Shown here: positions 47,490 through 56,411 of the stretch, one piece after another
Layout: every line of letters begins with the position of its first letter
Numbering within the stretch: the first letter of the stretch is position 1
DNA from: an uncultured Pelagibacteraceae bacterium
Lineage (GTDB): Bacteria > Pseudomonadota > Alphaproteobacteria > Pelagibacterales > Pelagibacteraceae
Reading direction: 5' to 3'
Assembly: GCA_902528575.1 (NCBI GenBank)
Contig: CABZSV010000002.1
Span: 23,990 to 87,989 of the forward strand
Length of the DNA: 64,000 bases
Made by a program: the position numbers and the translations under genes
The notes under the pieces: generated by a model
What the model saw: only the letters and a program-made list of their open reading frames with translations
Told to the model about the DNA's origin: nothing
Databases searched by the model: none

Positions 47490-48515
47490 ATGTCAAAAAT
47501 TGAGATCAACAACGTATACAAAATTTTTGGAAACAACCCTTCTTCTGTACTACCAATGGTAAAAGATGGTGCAACAAAAGACGAAATTTTAGAGCAAACT
47601 GGTCATACCGTTGGATTAGATAATGTTTCACTTAAAATTGAAGAAGGAGAAACCTTTGTTTGTATGGGTTTATCAGGATCAGGAAAATCAACACTAATAA
47701 GACATTTAAATAGACTAATCGATCCAACTGATGGTGAAATCTTAGTTGAGGGCACGAATGTAATGTCACTTGATAAAGATAAGCTTATTGAATTTAGAAG
47801 ACATAAAATGAGCATGGTATTTCAAAGATTTGGTTTATTCCCACATAAAACAGTAATTCAAAATGTTGGTTACGGATTAGAAATGCAAGGCAAAGGTGAA
47901 GATGAAAGAAATAAAATCTCAATGGAAAAAATCGATGCAGTTGGTCTTACTGGTTTTGAAAATCAATACCCCGCTCAATTATCGGGAGGAATGCAGCAAC
48001 GTGTTGGTTTAGCAAGAGCATTAGCTACTGATACAGATATCATGTTAATGGATGAAGCTTTCAGCGCTCTAGATCCTCTGATTAGAAGTGATATGCAAAA
48101 ACAATTAATTGATCTTCAAGCAGAACTAAAAAAAACAATTGTATTTATTACTCACGATCTAGATGAATCATTAAGATTGGGTGATCATATCGGGATATTA
48201 AACTCTGGAAAATTAGTCCAAGTAGGAACTCCAGAAGAAATTATTATGAACCCTGCTGATGATTATGTAAAAGCTTTCGTAAAAGATGTGAATAGAGCAA
48301 AAGTTATAAAGGCAAAAATTATTATGAAAACTGCTGATCAAGCTAATGACATAGATAAATCAAACTTAATAAAAGTAAATGAAGACGAATTTATAGAAGA
48401 TTTTTTACCAAAAATCGTTTGTTCTGACTCAAATTGTGAAGTGGTTGATAAAAGTGGAAATGTAAAAGGATACATTTCAAATCAAGAATTACAGTCTTCA
48501 TTAACAAGATCATAA
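47490..48515 (+). CDS. quaternary amine (glycine betaine/proline/choline-type) ABC transporter ATP-binding protein
   Basis: ProV-like: GLSGSGKSTLIRHLNRLIDPTDGEI, LSGGMQQRVGLARAL; no permease/SBP adjacent. Confidence 0.9.
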   Translation: MSKIEINNVYKIFGNNPSSVLPMVKDGATKDEILEQTGHTVGLDNVSLKIEEGETFVCMGLSGSGKSTLIRHLNRLIDPTDGEILVEGTNVMSLDKDKLIEFRRHKMSMVFQRFGLFPHKTVIQNVGYGLEMQGKGEDERNKISMEKIDAVGLTGFENQYPAQLSGGMQQRVGLARALATDTDIMLMDEAFSALDPLIRSDMQKQLIDLQAELKKTIVFITHDLDESLRLGDHIGILNSGKLVQVGTPEEIIMNPADDYVKAFVKDVNRAKVIKAKIIMKTADQANDIDKSNLIKVNEDEFIEDFLPKIVCSDSNCEVVDKSGNVKGYISNQELQSSLTRS

Positions 48516-48516
48516 A

Positions 48517-48978
48517 GTGTTATTAAAAACTTTCGAGGTAAAAAAAGAATGGGTTGATTACAACAATCATATGAATATGGCTTATTATGTGCTTGTTTTT
48601 GATCAAGCATGGGAAGTTGCTCTTGAAAAATTTAAAATGGGTGGAACAGCAGCAAAAAATCTTAATAGAAGTACAATGGTTGTTGAAACTAATACTAAAT
48701 ATTTAAATGAGGTAAAAGAGGGAGAAATAGTCAATGTTAATCTGACTTATTTTGATCATGATAAAAAAAGATTACATTTAAAAATGGAAATGATTTCTCA
48801 AAAAACTAACAAACTTTCAGCTTCTATGGAATGGATATCGCTTTATATAGATTTAAGCAAAAGGAAAGTTACAGAATTTGAAGAAGAAAAAGTAAAATTA
48901 ATGAAAGATTTTATTGAAGAAAATAAGTCAAAATTTTCAAGCGAAGGTCTTCTATTCTCTTCTAAATTAAAGAAATAA
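48517..48978 (+). CDS. thioesterase (hotdog), betainyl-CoA thioesterase-like
   Basis: VKKEWVDYNNHMNMAYYVLVFDQAW; TKYLNEVKEGEIVNVNLTYFDHDKKRLHL; GTG start 1 nt after ATPase stop. Confidence 0.75.
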   Translation: MLLKTFEVKKEWVDYNNHMNMAYYVLVFDQAWEVALEKFKMGGTAAKNLNRSTMVVETNTKYLNEVKEGEIVNVNLTYFDHDKKRLHLKMEMISQKTNKLSASMEWISLYIDLSKRKVTEFEEEKVKLMKDFIEENKSKFSSEGLLFSSKLKK

Positions 48979-49018
48979 TTAAATATTCTATACAATTTTT
49001 TTTTGATATAGGTGCATA

Positions 49019-49972
49019 ATGGGCGCTAATAATAATTCAAAAGGAATACTTTTAATTATTACTGCAATGACATTTTTTGCAATGCAGGATGCTTTAATTA
49101 AATTCATTTTTGAAAAAGCAGCTTTGTATGAAATATTTTTTGGAAGATATTTTGTTGCAGCAATTTTGCTATTTGGTTATATAAAATTAAGAAAACAAAA
49201 AGTCTCTCTTAAAACTTACTATCCTTTTTTAACAATACTAAGAGTGATTTTGCATTTTATTGCTTTTTCTGCTTTTTTTATCTCATTAACTTTTATGCCT
49301 TTAGCAACAGCAAATGCTCTATTTTTTTCATCACCTTTTTTTGTATCAATATTTGCAAAGTTATTTTTAAAAGAAACTATTGGTATTAGAAGGTGGTCAG
49401 CAATTGTTTTTGGTTTTATTGGCGTTTTTATAGTCTTAAATCCAAATTTTTCAGACTTTGAATATCGAAGTCTTTTACCAGTTTTTTGTGCATTTTGTTA
49501 TGCGGCCTCTATGACAATCACTAAATATACATCCGATAAAGATGATGTTAACACCCAACTATATTACTTTTATCTAATTGCAATATTGCTGTGTGTAATT
49601 TTGTATTTTTTTATGGGAAGTGGTCAACTAAATAATTCAAACTTTGATCCAACAATACAATTCATCTTTAGAGAATGGTTTTCAAATATTGAATATACAT
49701 GGAAATTTATTTTATTTTTTGGTTTTGCTGCATCAATAGCTTTTGTTTGTATTTTTTCAGCATATATAGTTGCATCACCTTCCGTTGTTTCTTTGTTTGA
49801 GTACTCATTAATAATTATGTCTATGATACCTGGCTACTTTTTATTTAATGAGGTACCAACGACTAGAACGTTTATTGGTGTTGCGTGTATTATAGCAGCT
49901 GGAATTTATATTTACATGAGAGAGAGAGTTAGAGATCAATTTATTGCAACAGAAACACCAGTTAGAAGATGA
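49019..49972 (+). CDS. EamA/DMT family transporter
   Basis: Ten TM segments; AMTFFAMQDALIKFIF; ALFFSSPFFVSIFAKLFLKE. Confidence 0.9.
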   Translation: MGANNNSKGILLIITAMTFFAMQDALIKFIFEKAALYEIFFGRYFVAAILLFGYIKLRKQKVSLKTYYPFLTILRVILHFIAFSAFFISLTFMPLATANALFFSSPFFVSIFAKLFLKETIGIRRWSAIVFGFIGVFIVLNPNFSDFEYRSLLPVFCAFCYAASMTITKYTSDKDDVNTQLYYFYLIAILLCVILYFFMGSGQLNNSNFDPTIQFIFREWFSNIEYTWKFILFFGFAASIAFVCIFSAYIVASPSVVSLFEYSLIIMSMIPGYFLFNEVPTTRTFIGVACIIAAGIYIYMRERVRDQFIATETPVRR

Positions 49973-50937
49973 GCAAGAATTTTATACCAACAATTAATAT
50001 TTCTTCTTTAATAAAAAATAATTTTGAAACTCAAAATGCATTTAAAACAATTAAAGAAATTGAAAAAGCTTGTGTCAATGTAGGATTTTTTCAAATTACT
50101 GGACATGGAATTAATCTAAAAGAAATTAAAAAAACATGCGAAGTTGGGAATAAATTTTTTAATTTACCAGACAGTAAGAAAAGAAAATTATCACCTAAAA
50201 AATGGAATAAAAAAAATAAAAATCTTTACAGAGGATATTTTCCTAATGATGTAAACGGAAAAGAAGGTTTGGATATAGGTGATTTAAAAGTAACTAAAAA
50301 ATATTCTTCAAATCTAAATAATCAATACATAGAATTTCTTAAACTAGATGAGTGTTTTAAAAAAAGTTCAATAAATATTTTAAACAAATATTTTGATAAT
50401 ATTTATAGATTGAGTGAAACCTTATTTAAAAGTGTAATAAAACTTAATAAAAAAAATCCTGATATTTCTAGTGTAGCTTTTTCAAGATTAAAAACATTAA
50501 GCACATTAAGATTTAATTACTATCCTAATCAGACAAAACCGGTAGAAATATCAAAACAAGATGGGGTTGCTCTTGGATGTGAAACGCATGTTGATAGTGG
50601 TATATTCACAGTTCTCTATCAAGATAGAAAAGGTGGATTGCAGGTACAAAATAGAAAAAATAAAAAATGGTATGATGTACCATTTAACAAAAAAGCTTTA
50701 GTAGTAAACACTGGTAAAGCTTTGGAGTTTCTAAGCAAAGGAAGATTTAAAGCAACTAATCACAGAGTTTTGTGGAATAAAAGTAAGAGACTCTCTGTTC
50801 CTTTTTTCTTTGAACCTTCCTATGATTTCAAAATGAACCAATCATTTTTAAATGGTAGCAAATTCAAAAATAATGGTCCAATTTATGAGAAATTTCTTAA
50901 CAAATCCTTAAAGAAATTTATTGAATATCAACGTTAG
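49969..50937 (+). CDS. 2-oxoglutarate-Fe(II) oxygenase, isopenicillin N synthase family
   Basis: IEKACVNVGFFQITGHGI; GCETHVDSGIFTVLYQDRKGGLQVQ; NTGKALEFLSKGRFKATNHRVL. Confidence 0.9.
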   Translation: MSKNFIPTINISSLIKNNFETQNAFKTIKEIEKACVNVGFFQITGHGINLKEIKKTCEVGNKFFNLPDSKKRKLSPKKWNKKNKNLYRGYFPNDVNGKEGLDIGDLKVTKKYSSNLNNQYIEFLKLDECFKKSSINILNKYFDNIYRLSETLFKSVIKLNKKNPDISSVAFSRLKTLSTLRFNYYPNQTKPVEISKQDGVALGCETHVDSGIFTVLYQDRKGGLQVQNRKNKKWYDVPFNKKALVVNTGKALEFLSKGRFKATNHRVLWNKSKRLSVPFFFEPSYDFKMNQSFLNGSKFKNNGPIYEKFLNKSLKKFIEYQR

Positions 50938-51042
50938 TAATAATAAGGTTTAAATATAAAGCGATACATAACTCGTCGTTAAATTCAAAAATTTACGAAA
51001 GTGGGATCGGTCGTCTTTAAATTAATTTTTAAAGGAGGCTTT

Positions 51043-52209
51043 ATGAACTTTGGATATTTTTGTAACACTACTAATTGGGATAAAAAACCTTATACCCAAC
51101 TTTTAGATGAAGCTAGAGAGATCACTGAATATTGTGATCAAAATAATTGGAATTCTATTTGGTATACCGAACATCATTTTAATCATGAAGGAATGGAGTC
51201 GTGTACCAATCCACTAATGATGTGCACTGATGCTGCTGCAAGAACTAAAAATATTCGTTTAGGACAAGCTTGTAACGTAATTACATTTCATAATCCTATA
51301 AGACTTGCAGAAGATATTGCTACCCTTGACCAAATGTCAAAAGGAAGAGTTGAAGTGGGTATTGGTAGAGGAGTTTATGGTAGAGAAGCTATTAACATGA
51401 ACAAAGAAGCTGACTTAAAAGACCAAGCAAAAAATTTTAGACTATTTTCTGAAACATTGGACATAATGAAAAAAGCATGGTCTGAAGATTTCTTCTCTCA
51501 CCAGGGCGAATTCTATACTTATCCATCTCCTAATTTCATTTGGCAACACGATATGAGTCCTCCAAAAGAAAATATTGTAGATTTAAAAACAAACGAATTA
51601 AAACAAATATCTGTATTACCAAAACCTTATCAAAAACCTTTCCCACCAATTTCTCAAGTAGTTGATGGAGAAAGATCAATTCAGTGGGCAGCAGAAAATG
51701 GGCTTAATACAATTATGTGGATACCAACTGTAAAAGCTTTGAAAAAAAGATTTGAAATTTATAAAGAGGCAAAATCTAAAGCTGAAAATAGAGATGTACC
51801 ACTAGGGGAAGGTATTAGTTTGGTTAGAGATATGTTTGTTGCAGAAACTATGGAAGAGGCTGAAAAAATGGCTGGAGAACATATTGTAAATTATATGAGA
51901 TGGGTTTGTCATTGGAGAGGTTTAGGAAATCATATGGACCCTGATGAAAAATTACCAGAGACGAAAAATAAGCTAGATTTATTAAATTATGAATTTCTTC
52001 ATAAAAGAAATCTTTTATTTGGAACACCTGAGTTTGTAATAGAAAAAATAAAAGAACTTCAACAAGAATTAAATCTTCAAAATTTACAAGTCTGGTCTAA
52101 CTTTCCAGGAATTAAACACGAAGACTGCATGAGAAGCATCAAATTATTTACAGAAGAAGTTATTCCAAATATAAAACCAATAGATACGAACATTCAAAGA
52201 GCTAGCTAA
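51043..52209 (+). CDS. LLM-class flavin-dependent monooxygenase (luciferase-like); start revised to ATG 51043
   Basis: MNFGYFCNTTNWDKK...IWYTEHHFNHEG, LDQMSKGRVEVGIGRG; SD AAAGGAGG at 51031-51038 upstream of ATG. Confidence 0.9.
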   Translation: MNFGYFCNTTNWDKKPYTQLLDEAREITEYCDQNNWNSIWYTEHHFNHEGMESCTNPLMMCTDAAARTKNIRLGQACNVITFHNPIRLAEDIATLDQMSKGRVEVGIGRGVYGREAINMNKEADLKDQAKNFRLFSETLDIMKKAWSEDFFSHQGEFYTYPSPNFIWQHDMSPPKENIVDLKTNELKQISVLPKPYQKPFPPISQVVDGERSIQWAAENGLNTIMWIPTVKALKKRFEIYKEAKSKAENRDVPLGEGISLVRDMFVAETMEEAEKMAGEHIVNYMRWVCHWRGLGNHMDPDEKLPETKNKLDLLNYEFLHKRNLLFGTPEFVIEKIKELQQELNLQNLQVWSNFPGIKHEDCMRSIKLFTEEVIPNIKPIDTNIQRAS

Positions 52210-52212
52210 TAA

Positions 52213-52797
52213 ATGGATTTAAAACTTAGAAAATTTGCTAAATTTGTAGATAAAACTTTTATTGAAGGTGGAAAAAAAGCTAAAGAGCCTGTTCTGCTAG
52301 TTTCGGTTGCAGCTGTTATAGAAAACCCTTGGGCTGGAAAAGGTTTTGTAGAAGATTTAAAACCAGAAATACTAGATCTTGCACCTCAATTAGGAGATCT
52401 TTTAGTGCCAGAATTAACAAAAGAAATTGGATCAGGTGAAAAAATTTTAGCTTATGGGAAATCTGCGATGGTTGGATTAAATGGTGAAATAGAACATGCA
52501 TCTGCATTTATTCATACTTTAAGATTTGGAAATAAATTTAGAGATGCCGTTGGTGGAACTTCTTATTTAAGTTTTACTAACACTAGAGGTCCTGCGGGAG
52601 CAAAAATTTCAATTCCAATGATGCATAAAACTGATGCTGGATTAAGACCTTTTTATCTAACGCATGAATTTACAATTCATGATGCACCTAATGAAGATGA
52701 AATAGTTGTTGCAATTGGAGGCGCTCCAACTGGACGAGCTCATGCGAGAACGGGTGATAGATATCAAGATATGAAAGAGATGGGTATCGATAACTAA
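52213..52797 (+). CDS. amino acid synthesis family protein (DUF1185)
   Basis: LLVSVAAVIENPWAGKGFVEDL, YGKSAMVGLNGEIEHASAFIHTLRFG, GGAPTGRAHARTGDR. Confidence 0.82.
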   Translation: MDLKLRKFAKFVDKTFIEGGKKAKEPVLLVSVAAVIENPWAGKGFVEDLKPEILDLAPQLGDLLVPELTKEIGSGEKILAYGKSAMVGLNGEIEHASAFIHTLRFGNKFRDAVGGTSYLSFTNTRGPAGAKISIPMMHKTDAGLRPFYLTHEFTIHDAPNEDEIVVAIGGAPTGRAHARTGDRYQDMKEMGIDN

Positions 52798-53586
52798 TTG
52801 ATGTCTTACAATTTTGATAACGATCAAAATCATTATTATTTTAACAACAAAAATTCTTTACCAATAATCTTTATTCATGGTGTTGGTTTAAATCAACAAA
52901 TGTGGAAACCACAAATTGAATTTTTTAAGAACAATTCCTTTATAACTTATGATCTGTTGGGACATGGAAAAACACCTTTTAAAAAGCCAAATTTATCAAT
53001 GGAAAATTTTATTGATCAATTATCAAATTTAGTAAAAAACCTAAAGATAGAAAAATTTAATTTAATTGGTTTTTCTATCGGATCTTTGATTGCAATTGAA
53101 TTTGCTTCAAAATATGAAAATTATTTAAATTCTTTAACTCTAATATCCACTACATATCAAAGGACAGCAGAGGAAAGACAAAATGTAATTGATAGAGTGA
53201 ATTTGGCAAAAAAAAATATGCCAATATCTCAAATCGCAATGAAGAGATGGTTTTCAGATAAATACCTTGAACAAAATCCTGAGTTATATGATGAGTTTAT
53301 GAAAATTCTTAACAAGAAAGGAATTGATCAAGAAAATTTTATTAAATCTTATGAGGTATTTGCAAACTATAAGGACAATCTTGAAAATATAAAAAATATA
53401 AAAACAAATACTTTAATAATAACAGGATCGGATGATCCAGGATCTACACCTGATATGTCTAAAAAATTAAATAAAGATATAGAAAATTCAACATATGTTG
53501 AAATCAAAAATGGAAAACATCTATGCACTATTGAATATGCAGACGAAGTAAATAATGCAATAATGAAACATATAAATAATGCCTGA
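52798..53586 (+). CDS. alpha/beta hydrolase
   Basis: IIFIHGVGLNQQMWKPQI, NLIGFSIGSLIAIEFA (Ser nucleophile), GKHLCTIEYA. Confidence 0.9.
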   Translation: MMSYNFDNDQNHYYFNNKNSLPIIFIHGVGLNQQMWKPQIEFFKNNSFITYDLLGHGKTPFKKPNLSMENFIDQLSNLVKNLKIEKFNLIGFSIGSLIAIEFASKYENYLNSLTLISTTYQRTAEERQNVIDRVNLAKKNMPISQIAMKRWFSDKYLEQNPELYDEFMKILNKKGIDQENFIKSYEVFANYKDNLENIKNIKTNTLIITGSDDPGSTPDMSKKLNKDIENSTYVEIKNGKHLCTIEYADEVNNAIMKHINNA

Positions 53587-55060
53587 ATTAAAAAAATATC
53601 AAATGTATATAGATGGTCAGTGGGTAGACTCTGATACAAAAAAAACTTTTGAAACTTTAAATCCAGAAAACAATAAGCCTTGGGCTGTAGTACCTGAAGC
53701 TAGCGCAAATGATGTGGATAGGGCTGTAAAAGCTGCACAAAAAGCTTTTGAAGGTGAATGGCCAAAAATGATTGCAAGAGATAGAGCAAAATATTTAAGA
53801 GCCATTGGAAATAAACTTAGAGAAAATTCTGAATTATTAGGAAAGATTGAAACCATTGATACAGGAAAACTCTACAGAGAAACTTATCAACAAGCAAAAT
53901 ATATTGCAGAATATTATGATTACTATGCAGGTTTAGCTGACAAAGTTGAGGGAACAGTTCTTCCTATAGATAAACCAAATATTCAAGCGATCACAACAAG
54001 AATTCCAATAGGTGTTATTGCAGCTATCATTCCTTGGAATTCTCAAATGTTTTTAACTGCAACAAAAGTTGCTCCTGCTTTAGCTATGGGTAATACAGTA
54101 GTAATTAAATGTTCTGAATTAGCACCAGCAACTATGTTTGAGTTTGCAAAGTTAGTTGAAGAAACTGGAATACCAAAAGGTGTGGTAAATGTAGTTTCTG
54201 GTTTTGGAGATCCTTGTGGTAAAGCTTTAACTACTCACAACTTAGTTGAGAAAGTAGCTTTTACAGGAGGTCCTGAAACTGCAAGACATATAATTAGAAA
54301 CTCTGCAGAAAATTTATCTGAGGTGAGTTTAGAGTTAGGTGGAAAAAGTCCTGTAGCTGTTTTTGATGATGCTAAACAAGAAAATGCAATTAATGGAATA
54401 ACTGCTGGAATATTTGGAGCAAGTGGTCAAAGTTGTATAGCAGGTTCAAGGTTATACTTACAAAAAGGAATTTATAAGGAATTTTTAGATAAGTTAGCAT
54501 CAAGAGCAGAAAAAATTAAAATAGGTGCTCCAATGGATTCTGATACTGAAATGGGTCCCTTAAGTAACTTTAAACAATTAGAAGTAATAGAAAAAAATAT
54601 TAAATTAACTGTTGAACAAGGTGGAAAAATTAAATGCGGTGGTAAAAGACATCCTTTTTCAAATAAAGGTTATTATTTCCCACCAACAATAATTGAGTGT
54701 GAAAATCATAATCTGCCAGCTGCTGAGAATGAACTTTTTGGCCCAGTATTATCAGTAATGAAATTTGATACTGAAAAAGAGGTAATAGAATTAATGAATG
54801 ATAATCAATATGGTCTTTCTTCAGGTGTTTATACTAGTGATCTCGCAAGAGGAATGAGGGTATCTAATGCTATACGGGCAGGTATAACATTTGTAAATAC
54901 TTACAGATTAATTTCTCCTTCAGCTCCTTTTGGAGGTATCAAGGATAGTGGATATGGAAAAGAAGCAGGAATTGACTCAATTAAAGACTATACAAGAGTG
55001 AAAACAACTTGGTTCTACACATCAGACGAACCTTCTCTAGACCCTTTCTCAATAAGATAA
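53579..55060 (+). CDS. aldehyde dehydrogenase (betaine-aldehyde/semialdehyde DH-like)
   Basis: IPWNSQMFLTATKVAPALAMGNTVVIKCSE, AFTGG, ELGGKSPVAVFDDA, GQSCIAGSR. Confidence 0.92.
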   Translation: MPELKKYQMYIDGQWVDSDTKKTFETLNPENNKPWAVVPEASANDVDRAVKAAQKAFEGEWPKMIARDRAKYLRAIGNKLRENSELLGKIETIDTGKLYRETYQQAKYIAEYYDYYAGLADKVEGTVLPIDKPNIQAITTRIPIGVIAAIIPWNSQMFLTATKVAPALAMGNTVVIKCSELAPATMFEFAKLVEETGIPKGVVNVVSGFGDPCGKALTTHNLVEKVAFTGGPETARHIIRNSAENLSEVSLELGGKSPVAVFDDAKQENAINGITAGIFGASGQSCIAGSRLYLQKGIYKEFLDKLASRAEKIKIGAPMDSDTEMGPLSNFKQLEVIEKNIKLTVEQGGKIKCGGKRHPFSNKGYYFPPTIIECENHNLPAAENELFGPVLSVMKFDTEKEVIELMNDNQYGLSSGVYTSDLARGMRVSNAIRAGITFVNTYRLISPSAPFGGIKDSGYGKEAGIDSIKDYTRVKTTWFYTSDEPSLDPFSIR

Positions 55061-55167
55061 TCCGTATCAATTAACCCATCTAAAATAGGATAATTTTGTC
55101 ATTGAATATTGATTGTATTCATACTTAAATTGGCTTTTATAAATTGTTAACAATAAAGAGGAAGATA

Positions 55168-56358
55168 ATGAGAAAACTATTTATCGCTGTATTTATGTTT
55201 GTATCAAGTTTTGGTTCAAATGTAATGGCAGACGGACATTCGATTAAAATGGGGATCATCTTAGGATTCACTGGTCCTATTGAATCTCTAACTCCAGCTA
55301 TGGCTGCATCTGCAGAGCTTGCATTTAAAGAAGCTTCTGACTCAGGTTCGCTATTGGGTGGAAAAAAAATTGAGCCAGTAAGAGCAGACTCAACTTGTGT
55401 TGACTCAGCAGCGGCAACAGCTGCAGCTGAGGGATTAATTTCAGGTGGTGTAGCTGCAATTATGGGAGCAGACTGTTCAGGTGTAACTGGTGCTATTGCA
55501 ACTAACGTTGCTGTACCAAATGGTGTAGTAATGATTTCACCTTCAGCTACTTCTCCAGGATTAACAACTCTAGATGATAAAGGGTATTTCTTTAGAACTG
55601 CTCCATCAGATGCTAGAGGTGGCCAAATTTTAGCTGACATAACTAAAGATAGAAAAGTAAAAAGTGTTGCAATCACTTATACTAACAATGACTATGGTAA
55701 AGGTTTAGCTGATGTTTACAAAGCAGCAGTTGAAGCTCATGGTATTAAAGTTACAACTGTAACTGCTCACGAAGATGGAAAAGCAGATTACTCATCTGAA
55801 GTAGCAACTCTTGCTTCTGCTGGTGGTGATGCTGTAGCAGTTATTGGTTATCTTGACCAAGGAGGAAAAGGAATTATTCAAGCTTCTTTAGACTCTGGTG
55901 CGTTTGATAGATTTATTTTATCAGATGGTATGATTGGTCAATCTTTAGTTGACGCATTCGGAAAAGATTTAAGTAAATCATTTGGATCATTACCAGGTTC
56001 TACTGGTAAAGGTGCAGGTATATTTGCTGAAGTTGCAAAAGCTGGGGGTGTAGAAGCTTCTGGTCCTTACACAGGTGAATCTTACGATGCAGCTGCTTTA
56101 ATCGTTCTTGCAATGCAAGCAGGTAACTCTGCTGACAGAGCATCAATTGCAAAAAATGTAATGGATGTTGCTAATGCTCCTGGAACTAAAATTTATCCAG
56201 GTGAACTTAAGAAAGGTTTAGACTTACTAGCAAAAGGTAAAAAGATTAATTACGAAGGTGCTACTGGAGTAACTTTTACTAGTGTTGGTGAAGCTGAAGG
56301 TTCTTTCTTAGAACAAGAAGTTAAAGGCGGAAAATTCAAAACTAAAAAACAAAGATAA
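55168..56358 (+). CDS. branched-chain amino acid-type ABC transporter substrate-binding protein (start revised to ATG 55168)
   Basis: MRKLFIAVFMFVSSFGSNVMADG signal; KMGIILGFTGPIESLTPAMAASAELAFKEA; AGAG-GAAG SD upstream. Confidence 0.9.
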   Translation: MRKLFIAVFMFVSSFGSNVMADGHSIKMGIILGFTGPIESLTPAMAASAELAFKEASDSGSLLGGKKIEPVRADSTCVDSAAATAAAEGLISGGVAAIMGADCSGVTGAIATNVAVPNGVVMISPSATSPGLTTLDDKGYFFRTAPSDARGGQILADITKDRKVKSVAITYTNNDYGKGLADVYKAAVEAHGIKVTTVTAHEDGKADYSSEVATLASAGGDAVAVIGYLDQGGKGIIQASLDSGAFDRFILSDGMIGQSLVDAFGKDLSKSFGSLPGSTGKGAGIFAEVAKAGGVEASGPYTGESYDAAALIVLAMQAGNSADRASIAKNVMDVANAPGTKIYPGELKKGLDLLAKGKKINYEGATGVTFTSVGEAEGSFLEQEVKGGKFKTKKQR

Positions 56359-56374
56359 TTTTTTATCTTAATTC

Positions 56375-56411
56375 AAAAAACCCCAGTAATTTAATTACTG
56401 GGGTTTTTTTT
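56375..56411 (+). terminator. bidirectional terminator between convergent genes
   Basis: AAAAAA-CCCCAGTAAT-TTA-ATTACTGGGG-TTTTTTTTT, perfect 10-bp stem. Confidence 0.93.

Noticed and set aside
55137-55676. 179-aa minus-strand ORF opposite the Liv-type SBP gene
   Set aside because: Antisense shadow of a well-supported CDS; Ala/Pro/Ser-rich low-information composition, no recognised motif
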